Below, piece by piece: positions 10,399 through 22,500 of a stretch of DNA of 64,000 nucleotides. The DNA is taken from assembly GCA_025345505.1 (NCBI GenBank), contig JANVCC010000073.1:2636053-2700052 (forward strand). The letters are read 5' to 3'. The notes under the pieces are model-generated. The model searched no databases, had not been told where the DNA came from, and worked only from the letters and a program-made list of their open reading frames with translations. Each line of letters begins with the position of its first letter. Positions within the stretch are counted from its first letter, which is position 1. The translations under genes were made by a program, and so were the position numbers. This DNA is from Todiramphus chloris collaris. Lineage: Eukaryota > Chordata > Aves > Coraciiformes > Alcedinidae.

Positions 10399-12439
10399 GG
10401 GCCAACGTGCCGCCGAGCGCAGCGCAAACCCAGCAAAAGCGCCCGTCCCTCCAGCTTCGGTGCCAGCTGAGGCACAGGGATGGGCTCAGAGGGGGCCGAG
10501 GAGACAGACCTACGAGTGGCGATGCACACGTGGCCTCAGGGACATCCCCCTGGAGACCCCGCTGCCTTGCGGGGAGCTCTCCTGGGTGGACATGCAGATC
10601 AGGGCTCCTTTCTCCATGAAGGAGCAGGGACCCCAGAGACCTACCGTGGTGGAGAGCGAAAGTGCAGAGGAGCCCAGAAACTCGGTGCCGAAAGGCAGGG
10701 AAGGTGCCTGTCTGGTTGGGTGCTGCCCCAGCTGGCAGGACGTCCAGAGAGATGTGCCACAGCTGCCAGCCCATGGTTGAGATGTTCCCAGAAGGGCACC
10801 TAGGGATTGAGCATCCCCAGAGAAGAAGGAGGGCTGAAATTTCTGCTGCTGGTGAGACAAAAGACACCTGCACCCCTTGGGGTGGCACTGATGGCAGGTG
10901 ACGACCCCAGGTAGCTGATCCAAAGGGTGATGTCCTCTCCTGCAACCCAACGGTTGGAGTCAGCTCGTAGGCGGGAGGGGTATGGTCTGCAGGGTGAAGT
11001 CCAAGGTCAACTCCATCCAGAAAGCGTCCTAATGACAAAGGTGCTGCAAAGAAAGAGAGAGAGGTTACTGAGAGTTCCCCCCGAAGCCACGGGATGTACA
11101 AACCACCGAGGGTAACATTTGGGTTACCCGTTAGCTCAGTATCATTTATTCACCAGCAGATGCTGGGCAAATATTTCTCTGCTCTTTGGAGAATAAAAGA
11201 GCACCAAGGCCTTGCTGGAAAACCACTCGGCTGGGAGACAACATAGTGGGGACCTGTGCTGAAAGTAATTAATGGGCAAAGAGGCAGCGTGGGTGCAGCG
11301 CGCTGCTGCTTCTCAGCACCCGGGGCAGCCCCTGGAGATGGGGACCTGGTGAGAAGCGCAGGCAGAGAGCTCAGCTCCCGGGACGGAGGGGGGAGGCAGG
11401 GGGTAGCGCGGCGGCAAAGGCGCTTTCTGTGCCCAAAGCCGCAGAAACACCGCCCCCGATCCCCATTTGAAGGCAAAGGCAAACCAGCCCTGCGGGCAGG
11501 GGTACAGAACCAAGGGCAAAACCCAGCACCGGGGCCTGGGATCCACAGGTCACCAGCAGCCAGGACGGCAGCGTGAAGTGGAAGCGGAGAGAGGAACTCA
11601 AACCCAGAGCGCTGAGTCAGGTAACAGAGAAAACAAGACTTGTTTTTTTCCAGAGCAAGTAACCGCTTCCGAGATGTTCCATTCCCACTATGGTAAATGC
11701 CACGGATGGAGTCTTGTGTGTGCACTGGCTGCTTTGAGGGAGAGACCTGCAGAGCCAACTCCACCGAGGAGCCTGGGGCTCTTCCCTCACCGCAGCAGAA
11801 AGTATTTACCACCCAGACACCCGTGATGCATCTCAGATGATCTTTGCGTGCGCCCGTCACTGAACACAAAGCCAAGGTGGCATTCGAGAGCAGACCTCAA
11901 AAGGGGCTGAGCACAGACCCAAGGGCTGGCTCCACTTCCCCCAGTGTTCACATCCTCCCGGAGCTCCTCCGCCTTTCTCCAGAGCAGCGGCCCCGTTTCA
12001 GGCCCCAGCCCTTTCCCAGCTCCCATCAGCATCCCAACTCTGTCACCACCTTGTCACCGGGCACAGCGGGTATGGGAGCTGCGAGCAGCTGAGGAATGGC
12101 TTCCCGCACATGTGCTGCTCCGCGGCTGCACGTGCCGAGGTGACCCAGGGTGACGTGCAGATGGATGAACCCCTCATCCCGTGTGCACGTGGCAGGCCAG
12201 GACCTTCTCCAGACCCTTGGCTGCAGAGCGCCCAGGCTGCCACGGCCAGAGGAAGGTCTGTACCCACCTCCAAGACCCAAACCCCTTGCTCTTCACCTTT
12301 CACAGCAGCACAGTGTTCCTGAAGGCACACTTGGGTGGACTCCTGCTGGTGCTCCATGCTGGGATGCATCTCCAGGGTATGTTCTAGAGCAGAGAGGGTG
12401 TAGACAGGGTTATTTCAACATCTGGGAAGTTCAGATGCT

Positions 12440-12512
12440 GCGTGCTTAGGTGGCTGATGCTTGGACTAGATGACCTTTAAAGGCCCTTTCCAACCCAAAG
12501 CATTCTATGCTG
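12440..12512 (+). mobile_element. CR1 LINE 3'-end fragment
   Basis: TTGGACTAGATGACCTTTAA, then AGGCCCTTTCCAACCC and CATTCTATG, reproduces the terminal segment of CR1 in plus orientation. Sequence upstream to about 12300 may belong to the same element but is too diverged to call. Confidence 0.7.
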
Positions 12513-13468
12513 CAACACCAGCGTTTTTCCAAACATCTCCAGCTGGGAATGTTTAGGACATTTGCCTTTCCATAAATGTTGAAAATTTATCCAAAGCTCT
12601 TTTTGCTTGAACTGATGCATTTTATTTACCCTGCTCCGAGTGGTTCTGCTTTTAAAGTCAAAACAACCCGCAGGATAAGTAAGCATCCAGCACCCAACAC
12701 CTCCAACCCTGGCTGGGCGGTGTTGGAGCGCCTCACACCCCCGTCTTCTCCAGGGGACTCATCCCAGGACGCTCCCCGGCCCGACACGGGCAGCCAACAC
12801 CCAGCCTCCACCACACACACCAGCCCCCTGCTGCCCCGTTGTGGATTTTAACCGAGTTCGATGGATGTTTAAAACCACGCTGCCCATGTGACGATCTCCC
12901 CACCAGGGAGGGTTTCCACGGCCTCTGCCCTTTCCCAGCTACCGGCAAGACCAGCGGCACCTCCTGGAGCAGGGCCACTGGGAGGGTAACGTGGCTGCAG
13001 CGCTGGCCCGGAGCCACAAAGAGGCTTCAAGGACAGGAACAGAGCGTGGGGGCAGATTTGAAACACAAGTGCCACGTGATTTTTTTGTGTAGGAAAAGCC
13101 TTTCTGCACAACAGGTGGGATTGAGTAACTAAGAAAAGGAGATGGCACAAGCAGGAGGTTAAAGTCTGCGAGGAGGTGATTTCAAACTGACCGGGCAGAA
13201 CTTCACCTCACTCGGTCAGTTTATCATCTCCTGGCAGGGACTCTGGTTTAAGACAGATTGGCTGCAGAAGCTGCTCTTAAAGTTGTATAATTACAAACCC
13301 TTTTTTCCTATTTTCCCTAAACAAAGGCTCCATCCAGTAAGGGGAAAATAAGAGCTTCAAACTCCCAGTGCAGCACGGCTCTCGAAGACACGCTCTCAGC
13401 CTGCACCCCTGAGGAGTTCACGCTGGGTTGTGAATGGAGCACAAGGCACGCCGATGGATTTTGGTCAC

Positions 13469-13474
13469 TTTATT
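13469..13474 (-). terminator. ATRX: Likely distal ATRX poly(A) signal
   Basis: The plus-strand TTTATT reads AATAAA on the ATRX strand, near the point where AT-rich UTR-like sequence gives way to GC-rich intergenic DNA. Cleavage would fall near 13445-13459. Confidence 0.65.
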
Positions 13475-14819
13475 AAATGAGATATTAAATAGTTTAAGTT
13501 TCAACTACTAAACAGCACTTTGAATGGTGAAAACACAGATAGTATATCGTCATACTTGAATGCTTCTTCTCTTTAAAAACACATTTCCAGTCCTTATATA
13601 TATTACAAAACAGCCTTATAGGAAGAGGGGACACCTTTTCTATAGTACTTAAGATATTTAATACAGAACTGAAAAGCCATCTAATAGAAACAAAGGCAAG
13701 TCTTCACAGCTGTATGATTTCAGCAGCCAAAGCTGGTTGATGGACTGAAACATTACTATACAACTGGGACAAAACATATACAATATCACAATACTAAGCA
13801 AAAACGCTTTACATCCAAAGGAATAAACAGGTTACAAAATGTGGAGAATTTAGCAGGCAAAACTGTATTACAAGCAACATTTTTAATTCGTCATCTTAAG
13901 CCATTTTATCTAGTTAAAACATCTAAAACAAATATAAAAATGAGCCTTTTATTCTCTTAGTGATGTATGTTCTGTCCTTAAATATTGGTTAAAGCTTGAT
14001 GTTATACTCAAAGCACATTGTTATGCAGCTAAAATGTCAAGTGAGAAACATGTATGCCAAGTGGTCCAAGTTCTAGCTCAATGCTTACGGCGGATCTCTT
14101 CCTATTCGTTAGTCTTCTGTTAGCCATAGTTTTGTCCAGAATGGAAAAAAAAATGTGCCTTTAAATGTTGCCTAAAACTTCCACATTTTAAGTCTTTGAG
14201 TTACTGTAAAACTCCACTGAACATTCCCAGGTTTGGTAGAAAGTTATTTCTCTTCGCAACACGTAGGAATATCGGGGAGAGTTGCCCAGAGTACATTTGC
14301 CTTCCGCTGCTTGTCTCAAAAGTCTCACGTGTTTTGTTTTTCTCCTTCTCGTGCGAACACGTCTCTTCTTGCTGCCCTCCCCCCAGATTTAACTGAGTTG
14401 CAGAGCTGGCAAAGCACTAGAACACACGGAGGTTCTTCTGGGGTATCCTGGAAGAAGAGTCCAAGACAGCAACTTTGTCGGCTGGTTTTGCAACAGATCA
14501 AACGCCCTCTCTTCGGATCACAACCCAAGTTTCGATCGCACAACTGCAACATCGCGGAACATTTGCGTATGTAGATGCAAAAAAAAAAAAAACCAAACAA
14601 CCCTGAAACCCAAAACCAAGCCACTTGTCCATTCAGGGCAAGAACTCAAACTCCTGCAAGAAACTTTTCCAGGAACCACAACAATTTCAGTTCACGGCCG
14701 CAAGTTGGAAGAGTCCGGCGATACCCGGACCAAACGCTCCCATCCGCTCGGTTCTCCAGAGGGATCCAACCACTGTCCCAAATGTTCCTGCCACTTACTT
14801 CTACCCCCAGATTATAAAC

Positions 14820-14835
14820 ATATATATATATATAT
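14820..14835. repeat. (AT)n dinucleotide run
   Basis: About eight AT units lie inside the ATRX 3' UTR. This is a simple microsatellite. Confidence 0.85.
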
Positions 14836-15000
14836 TTTTACTTATTTTTTTCCCTTGGGGGCATGGGGAAAGAATCAACCAAACTACGTTCAAAGAAAAA
14901 GCCCTATTTGTATTTAGTTAGATCTTCACAAGCACAAAAAGTGTGGATAAAGAGTGCTAATGATATATAATAAATGAGAAATTTCTTTCTGGTCTACATA

Positions 15001-15037
15001 AAAAAATAAAAAAAAAAAAAAAAAAAGGGAAAAAAAA
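15001..15037. repeat. A-rich low-complexity tract
   Basis: Plus-strand runs of A are broken by single T or GGG, so this is a U-rich stretch in the ATRX 3' UTR. It is a simple sequence with no other feature. Confidence 0.8.
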
Positions 15038-16128
15038 TCAAAACAAGCCCGAGCTCTCTGTGTACTAAATCCTGCTTTCACACAAACGCAAGGGAAGGGA
15101 GTGCACAACAAAAACTCTTATCTAATAGAGGAGAAGTTAACTTCACTGTTCTGGCAGCTCTGGAAGTTGCTACAGCACTTTTTCTTCTATCAATTTGACA
15201 TCAGCAGTGGTTCTGCTTGTTGCCGTAACAGGGTTTGACCCTGGCCACCACCATCACCGTTTAACCCCCCAAATACCAGGAATTTCATTCTCTTGGCCCG
15301 TCTCCCATTGCCGGCAACGGGGAGAGACAGTAGCACCAGCATCAAAGGAGTTAACAGAAATGTGCTTTGTATTGGACTCCGCACAGAGTAAATGAGTGTG
15401 TGAAGGAAAAACAATCTCCAGCTCTTCAAAAAAAAAAATCACCGTGTGTTATTCCATCACGTGAAACTGAAAACAAAACTAAACAGAGAAACCCCAGACA
15501 CAAAATGGCAGAAGACGAGGGAAGCGCGACCGCTTCCCAAGTCGCTATTTAAGGCTGCGGACGCAGTTTCCGTGGAACTGCACGACTCAGAAGTTTCAGA
15601 GCAGTAGTAGTTCAGAATATTGCACTCGATTCTGCTTCAAAGAGGATTCTCAGTTCCCGTTTCGCTCGGCACAGGTGACGCCGCACGAGTCCAGCCCTCC
15701 GTGGCAAGGAAAGCAGACTGCTCCTGTTACTATGTTCCTGCTAATGTCAAGAAATGGGTAAGCAGAACAGTATTCCGTAATTTGAGGAATCAACTCTCAT
15801 CAAGAACTCAGCTGTTTCCAATCCACATGTGGTATATACCGGACCATACAGACCTGCAGCCCCTCCTCAGCTCCTCAGATCTGAGGGCAGCTTCGCAGCT
15901 ACTAAAAGCCAGCGTAGGAGTTCAGACAGGAAACCTGTGGAGATGCTACTGATATGGGAGGACTTGTTTTCACTGAAAACAACTTGGTATATCTCCTGTA
16001 CTCAACATATGTAAGAAGATTCTAGGCAACATCACTGACGACAGGGAGAACGTTATGTCCTAGTTAAACAAAGCTGGAACACTAGTATGGAACATGGCAT
16101 TTAAGGGGACCAACCAAACTATTTTTTT

Positions 16129-16199
16129 CTTTTTTTTTTTTTTATTATTTATCCTTTTTTTTTTCTTCTTCTTCTTCTTCTTCTTTTTATTTTTATTTT
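16129..16199. repeat. T-rich / (CTT)7 low-complexity block in early ATRX 3' UTR
   Basis: Plus-strand T runs surround (CTT)7 at 16165-16185. In the ATRX mRNA this reads as A runs with (AAG)7. It begins about 90 bases after the stop codon. AATAAA hexamers on the ATRX strand occur at 16141-16146, 16186-16191 and 16192-16197, so early polyadenylation or internal oligo-dT priming is possible here. Confidence 0.75.
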
Positions 16200-16288
16200 A
16201 CAGTTGAGTTCTGTTAAGCCATTGATTCCTAAAAAAATAAAAGTTCTTTCTCTGATTTTTAACAATCCTTTAGGCTTTTAGTGCAAAA

Positions 16289-16567
16289 TCACATCGATTT
16301 CCCTTGGGAAGGCCCTGGATTTTTGCCTCTCATTGGGGGTGGTGCTCGTTGTAACGGTGGCGGCTGCATACCACCAGACACTGACTGATACATTCCTCTC
16401 ATATCTATCTGTTGGTAGTTGGAAGGATTCATGATTAAATTTGGAGGCTTTGGCATCATGAGGTGACTCATTGCTGCTTGCTGGTAAGACATCTGCTGCT
16501 GTTGCTGCTGATTGTACTGCTGCTGGAGTCTCCTGTTCATGAGTATCCTCTGAACACAACTGATGAG
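16289..16567 (-). CDS. ATRX: ATRX exon 35 (terminal coding exon)
   Basis: This exon has 92 codons (residues 1141-1232) plus a stop at 16289-16291, after acceptor CTCCACAG. It opens [17 protein letters not shown], has a Gln-rich stretch ([12 protein letters not shown]), then [20 protein letters not shown], and ends GPSQGKSM as in mammals. This C-terminal part has been linked to protein interactions and nuclear-body targeting in mammals. Confidence 0.97.
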   Translation of the reverse strand, partial: LISCVQRILMNRRLQQQYNQQQQQQMSYQQAAMSHLMMPKPPNLIMNPSNYQQIDMRGMYQSVSGGMQPPPLQRAPPPMRGKNPGPSQGKSM

Positions 16568-19500
16568 CTGTGGAGGGAAAGCAGAGCTGTTTCAGTGCCT
16601 GACCCACCTCCACGCAGCGGGGATCAAGTTCAGAGTGACAAAATCGATTTGTTCGGGCGAGCAGGGCCGGAGGAAAAAAGCACCATTGTTATCACCATCA
16701 CTAATGTGGTGGTATTCGCACACCCGCTCGGGCTAACTCCTCTTAATGACTTGGCTATTGTACTGCAGGCAGCACGTGAGTTGCTTACACCCTGAAATCA
16801 TTCCCAGGTCCAAGTGACAAGGTTATCTGTCAGGTACCATTTATCATCCCTTGGATAAACCGTGACTCTTGCTGAGCATTCTGTCTGCCCACGAGAAACG
16901 TCGGCCGGGCAACTTTCAGTTTGCACAATGACTCTAAGCTAAAACCCACCACCGAGCCCTCCTAAGAGGGGTGTTTCCTAAGCTCTGGGAATCAGATTTC
17001 TCCTTAAGCCTCACGACCTTCAAGCAAAATACTTCCAAGAGAAAAATCTGGTGAGTATCCGTTTTGCTTTCAAACGAACTTCTCCCGGAGTCACCGATGA
17101 GGTTGAGCAACCCAACCCAACCCAACACAGGGCCAAAGCCACCACCTCCTCCTGCGCTACGTCACGTAAGCCAGCAGATACCTGACCCATCGACCCCTGT
17201 TCCCCAAGTCCATATCAATGTACCCAAACTCCTACTCTGCGAACACGCGCGCAAAGTCCACACTCAACGTCCCAGCTGGAACGCGGAGAGCCGACGGAAT
17301 AAAGAGCAGGTATTTTACCATCTGCTGTTTGGTAAGGACGTCGTTGTAGATGGCTTCTCGGCGCTTCACATCAAGCTCCTGGCTCGCCTGCCTGCTCAGT
17401 GCCAGGGCCTGGACTTGGCTTTCTGTGAGCGTTACGTTTTCTTTCCACTGAAAAGGGAAAAAACAAAGACAAACCCCCAAATCTTCTTGGCACTGCTCGT
17501 TTTAACCAAAGCGTACGGCTAGGTGATGGCTTGGGTTGCCTTCAGAGTTCCAACAAGAGTTAAGACGCAGCCCGATTTCCAGTAAATGCAGAAGTACACT
17601 GCACCAAAATCAGAGCCCTGAGTTAGAGCTGTTCCAACTGCTAATTAAGGTAATATGCCTCTAGATTATTGGGAGCAAGTGAGAAATGCAGCAGCCACGG
17701 AGAGACAGATAAAGGCAAGATATAGGAAACACATCTTATCTGCGTATGACTATTATTCTTGTAGAAAAAGTCAGCTTTTTCAGAGCACAGCAAATAATTC
17801 TGGATCTAAAGTGCTAGTCCTCTAAGGCTCTAGCTCATCTAGATACCATCAGGATTTGATACCATCCACATACCGTTACACATTTGCCAACGCAAACTGG
17901 GAATTCTATTAATTAATAATGCAATTAATTAACTGGATGTCCATATACAAGTCATTACTTTGCCTGATAACATTTAACCTTTTCCCATCTCCTACAGTCA
18001 CCCATTTCACTCACAATGGTGGAAATGATGTCTTCAAGAGGTTGAATTCTTGCTGCAGTTACACTGTTAGTTGCTTCCACAACTTTCTCTCTTCCTTGAT
18101 TAATAAGGTCCTGAGAAAACATTGCAAAATTAATTCTAAAGTGCAGATACAAAGAACACATTTCCTTGCCAACCATTTCTAAGTTTTTTTACAAAGAACA
18201 CATTTCCTTGCCAACCTTTTCTAAGTTTTCTTCATCTTTGCCTCGTGTTCCTAGAGTATAGTTACTTTTTCCTCCCAGTTTGCACAAGTCAACGAGTCTG
18301 GACTAGCCGATCTTTCGAGGTCCCTTCCAATCCCCAACATTCTGTGACTCTGTGAAGTTCCAAACTAACTGAACACCACGTATAAATCTGCCACTTTGTA
18401 CCATGGGCAGCATTTATAAAAAGCTGGGTTTGGACCCAAAGGTTTTCAGATCATCACAGCAGTGCTACATTTCTACCCAGGCAAATAAATGTTTTGCAAT
18501 ACTGACTTTGACGACGTGGACAGTCTCAACTCATTCTCTGTGCTCAAAGCAGTACCAACCATGCTAAATGATCTATTTTATCTATTTATGCAATTTGTAT
18601 TTATAAATAAATTTGATATTTATTAGATAGAGGTTTACATGCACACAAATCAGCCTTCGATATAGCTACGCACACAAAGCCCTCTCAAAACCAGGGTGTA
18701 ATAGCATAAATATCAAGATATGGAAGAGTGATGTCACCCATCATTTGTGACAGAAGAACCCCAGCAGGCTGGCAGCCACACGGACACGACAACGCCCCCG
18801 GGATTGCCACTCACCTCCAGCTGCTGATTGCTCATTGCTGACAGAGCACCCAAATTGAAAGGAATATATGGTGTCTGGGAGTTGAAGTTTGTGGGCAGCA
18901 TATTGGTCCCGGTTGGCATGTTGAAACGCATAGTCAAGCCCTGGAAAAGACCACAAAATGCACTTCTATTTGAGTTAACTCTGATAATTCCTGGCCTTCT
19001 CCAATATCCCACGAAATACCATCAGCCCTTCGAGAAGATGACGGCCATCGTACGCTGCCCGTGAAGGTGAACTTAGTGACCTGAAGATCCTTTCCAAACC
19101 TCAGTTCAGAAGGATGTTTAAATCACAGAAGAACCCAAGTTCTAGTCTTGGTTAATAGGGGAGTTGAGCTTCGTTATAATTATTTGATGTACTGAGAAAA
19201 AAAGAAAATCACCAAGGCTTAATTATCTATCTTAAGATGCAATTTCTATATTGCAAACTCAGCTTAATGCTGAGTGTCCTGTTACCAAATCCTGAAGATT
19301 TATATGATTTCTTAGCAGGAATATAAAGCTCATCTCCCACCTGGGGTTCTCATCGGGCAGTTTCAGCACTTACTGTATTATAGCTTCCTATGTCTTCTCC
19401 CTCACTAAACCTGCTCTCAATCCTCCAGTTCTTTTGTTCCCTCAAGATGGTCAGAGGCAATTTATACATCTGCTTTTTGGACTTTGATTACTGGTTGGAT

Positions 19501-22500
19501 CTCAATATGAAACTTTGCCTTTCCAGGGATTTTCTGCTAGGAGACTCCAGGTTACACCAAGTTATCATATTCCTTTCACAGTAAAAAAAAAAAAATCACA
19601 AATCTGGAACCAATTTACAATTTTCTTCATTCTGCCACCTGCTTAAGTAGCAAATAAACAAGACACAGGGAATAACAGGAAAAAAAATAACCCACCACAC
19701 TTTTTAGGTCCTTTCTGACAGATGCTTATATGTGGAATCTTGACAAAAAATTCTGACATCGACTGTATACCTTTAATGGAGCTAGAAATTTCCCTCAAAT
19801 GGAAAAAGAGGGGTACTACACAGGGCACCCAGTTGAGTTTATTATGAAAAAGAAAAAAAAAAAAAAAGTGTATGTAAAATGAAAAAGTAACTTTTAAATG
19901 AAAGTAAGAGAGAAAATACACACAAAAGACCAACATTGCGAGAGCGAATGAGACACGGTGTCTCCACTTTTCCCGTGTCCAAATTTGGTTTAAATATCCA
20001 TTTCTGGGACTGTAAGAAAATTAAATTTCCCCCAAACCAAACTGCAAAGGTAAGTGGCAATTAAATCTGCAAAGGCTGTTCTCATCTACCTAAACCTGAT
20101 GCGACAGCTTTACCTTCTTTTCGGCTTCATATTCAGCCCATGCTGCTTTCCTTTCTTCTTCAGTGAGCTCCTCTTCCTCCTTATGGTCCAGGAGTGAATC
20201 GTGCTCGTGATACCCAACTATATACTCTTTATTGATTTGAAGCAGTTCTGCCAGAATCGTATCCTGTTCGAATGAGGAGAGGATAAAATGAGAAGCCACT
20301 CAGCAGCTCTGCTTTATTTACTCTCTGTGCATGTCTAACTTAACTGCTCTGACCCCATTTCACAACCAGCAGCTCAGAGCACTTTGCAAATTAAAAAAAG
20401 CAAATAATAATTTCATAGTGCAATTCTCCTCAGAAGGAGGGTAAGGGATTAACAACGTGTTACTGAGATGACAGTCCAATCACTTAACGAACCACAGGAA
20501 TGCACTCAGGTCTAAGAACCTAAAAAGAATGGAATGTGCTCAATGATTTTTCCTTTGCTTAGGCTGGATACCTGAGAGGACCTACCAATAAGCTGCATCT
20601 CTAATATCTAAGGAGCACTTCATCTGGATTGGAGACACTAAATAGTACTCTAGTCCATCAATCGTCCATCAGCATTCAACGGAAGAGGCTGCTTGCTGAA
20701 AACTGTTAAGATATATGTCAAGATAAATAGCCCCCCACTCATCTGGCCTAAGAAAGGTCAAATCACAGCTCTAAGTGGATTTGATCAGCAGGTTGCAATT
20801 TAGACCTCTATATTCCATTGTATCCCTAACGCTCAACTGCTTTCTCAACGGCAAAACGGTGGTGAAGGCTTTGCTCCCAGGCATGCCAGCATTTTCTATG
20901 TATATCTGTATTTTTAAACGTATGTATCAATAAAAGAAAGCTCCAATCTAGCTGAGCATTCAGTACAAGGTTAGTAATACAAACCCACGTATCTCACTCA
21001 ACGTTTGGACCTCTCCTGAACTGAATTACGGTGAAGACACCCAACTGTCTTCTGCAGTGGAACTGCAAGAGCACCTACATCCCCGCTGCCCAGCGTGCCC
21101 GCAGCCTGCTCAGCAATTGGACCAACAGCAATATCAACTGTCCCACCCTGGTGTTTTATAATCCAGACAGGAGAGTGACTGGAGAGAAGGGTTCACACCC
21201 ACAAACAGGTTTCTGCACCAGCACTGGGAACTGTGTGAGGAAGCCCTAGAAGACCAGGGCAGTTACGCTAGGCGATGGTATAAACTAGTCTCTGCTTCAC
21301 CCTCCTGCTATCTGGTCTCCCTAAATTTCAATCAATACTTTCACCACCAGCTTCTCAACAAAATATTCATACAATATCTGCGGGACTGACAGGCACAAGG
21401 AACAAATAATGGTATTTTTTGGGTGGGGGGAGAAAAGGCAGAGAGAGAAGAGGGATGTGATAATAGGATAGGCTGAAAACACCTAGAGGAAGTGGGTGAA
21501 GAAGTCAAGAAGGTATGACAACAGTAAGCTAAGGCAATTAAAGCTCTCAGCACACCAGAGCTGTACATCAGCGTGGGGAGGGTTCCTGGACATGCATATG
21601 CATTAATTTCCATGGTAACGCTATTATTGCAAACAATACTGGAATATAATCCACGCTCACTTAGCCAACGCAGCCTTCAAAATGTGGTTTAAATTACATC
21701 CAACTGTGTGTTTGCTTTTCTTTGTCTAAACTTTATTTTGCATTAACTTTAATGATAGAGCTTGAAAACTGGGATATGGAAGGTACTGCTATTTAGTTTC
21801 TTTAATTTTACAGTGAAAAAAATAATGAATTAATTCACCTTACACACACACATAAGAAAATCCCCAGAATAAGGGTTTCTTTTCATTGGTTTAGCTTGCT
21901 GATAGAAGAGTGATCATCAATTGGCTTGTAAGATTTAAGATGTAATCCTGGTGGTGAATGAAAAGAACACTGAAAAAAGGTTTTGAGTTTTAAAAACGGG
22001 CCCCTCTTTCTAAAACCCTGATGGAAATGAAATGCTAGAGAGGTAAATGTATTAGAAAGGAAATCTTCCATGAAGGAATGCGAGTTATGTTGTAATTCAT
22101 AAACAAGTTTTGCTCAACCAACTGAACACGTAACACCAAGGTTAAAAATAAAAATACATTTAAATAAGCAGCAAATTCTTCTGATTCTGAAAGCAACAGC
22201 CTTCTGAACTTCACAAAACTGACCCCTCGTACGGAGGTAAGGCAGAACACATGCCCTGAGGTAGTATAAAATAATGATACACTACAGCCAACTGAATCTG
22301 AACTATGATTCTAATCTGTTTTTCCAATCTGCATTACATGACCTCGACGGAGCCAAGTTTTGACTTCACATGAAAATGTGACTGGGACTCTAACCCACTG
22401 AACACGCTGATCGGGGGAAGAGTGAGGAAGGAACAGAGGGTCAATGGTGCCAGCTCCAAGGGATACACAGTGCCCTGTTTTGGCTTTGTCCAGCTCCTAC

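Larger units (their letters stand above)
7841..13444. other. Intergenic region between convergent FGF16 and ATRX 3' ends
   Basis: About 5.6 kb of rather GC-rich sequence. Long frames up to 272 codons occur on both strands, but they overlap one another, have no conserved domain and no consistent splice structure, as expected by chance in GC-rich DNA. The recognisable content is a C15 run at 10384-10398 and a plus-strand CR1 end near 12.44-12.51 kb. No gene is supported here. Confidence 0.7.
13445..16288 (-). other. ATRX: ATRX 3' UTR
   Basis: AT-rich - strand sequence lies between the ATRX stop (16289-16291) and an AATAAA at 13469-13474. The length, about 2.8 kb, is similar to the long mammalian ATRX 3' UTR. 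It contains an A/AAG-rich block near its start, an (AT)n run at 14820-14835 and a T-rich stretch (A-rich on the + strand) at 15001-15037. The long frames seen here are chance openings. Confidence 0.8.
18111..18814 (-). other. ATRX: ATRX intron 32
   Basis: This 704-base intron carries a 42-bp tandem duplication (18149-18232) about 40-120 bases upstream of the exon 33 acceptor, and a short CR1 end at 18292-18356 antisense to ATRX. The remainder is AT-rich single-copy-looking sequence. Confidence 0.85.

Noticed and set aside
10283..11101. 272-codon open frame on the - strand, with overlapping + frames up to 208 codons nearby
   Set aside because: GC-rich intergenic DNA with long frames on both strands, no recognisable domain, biased low-complexity composition and a poly-C run; typical chance openings.
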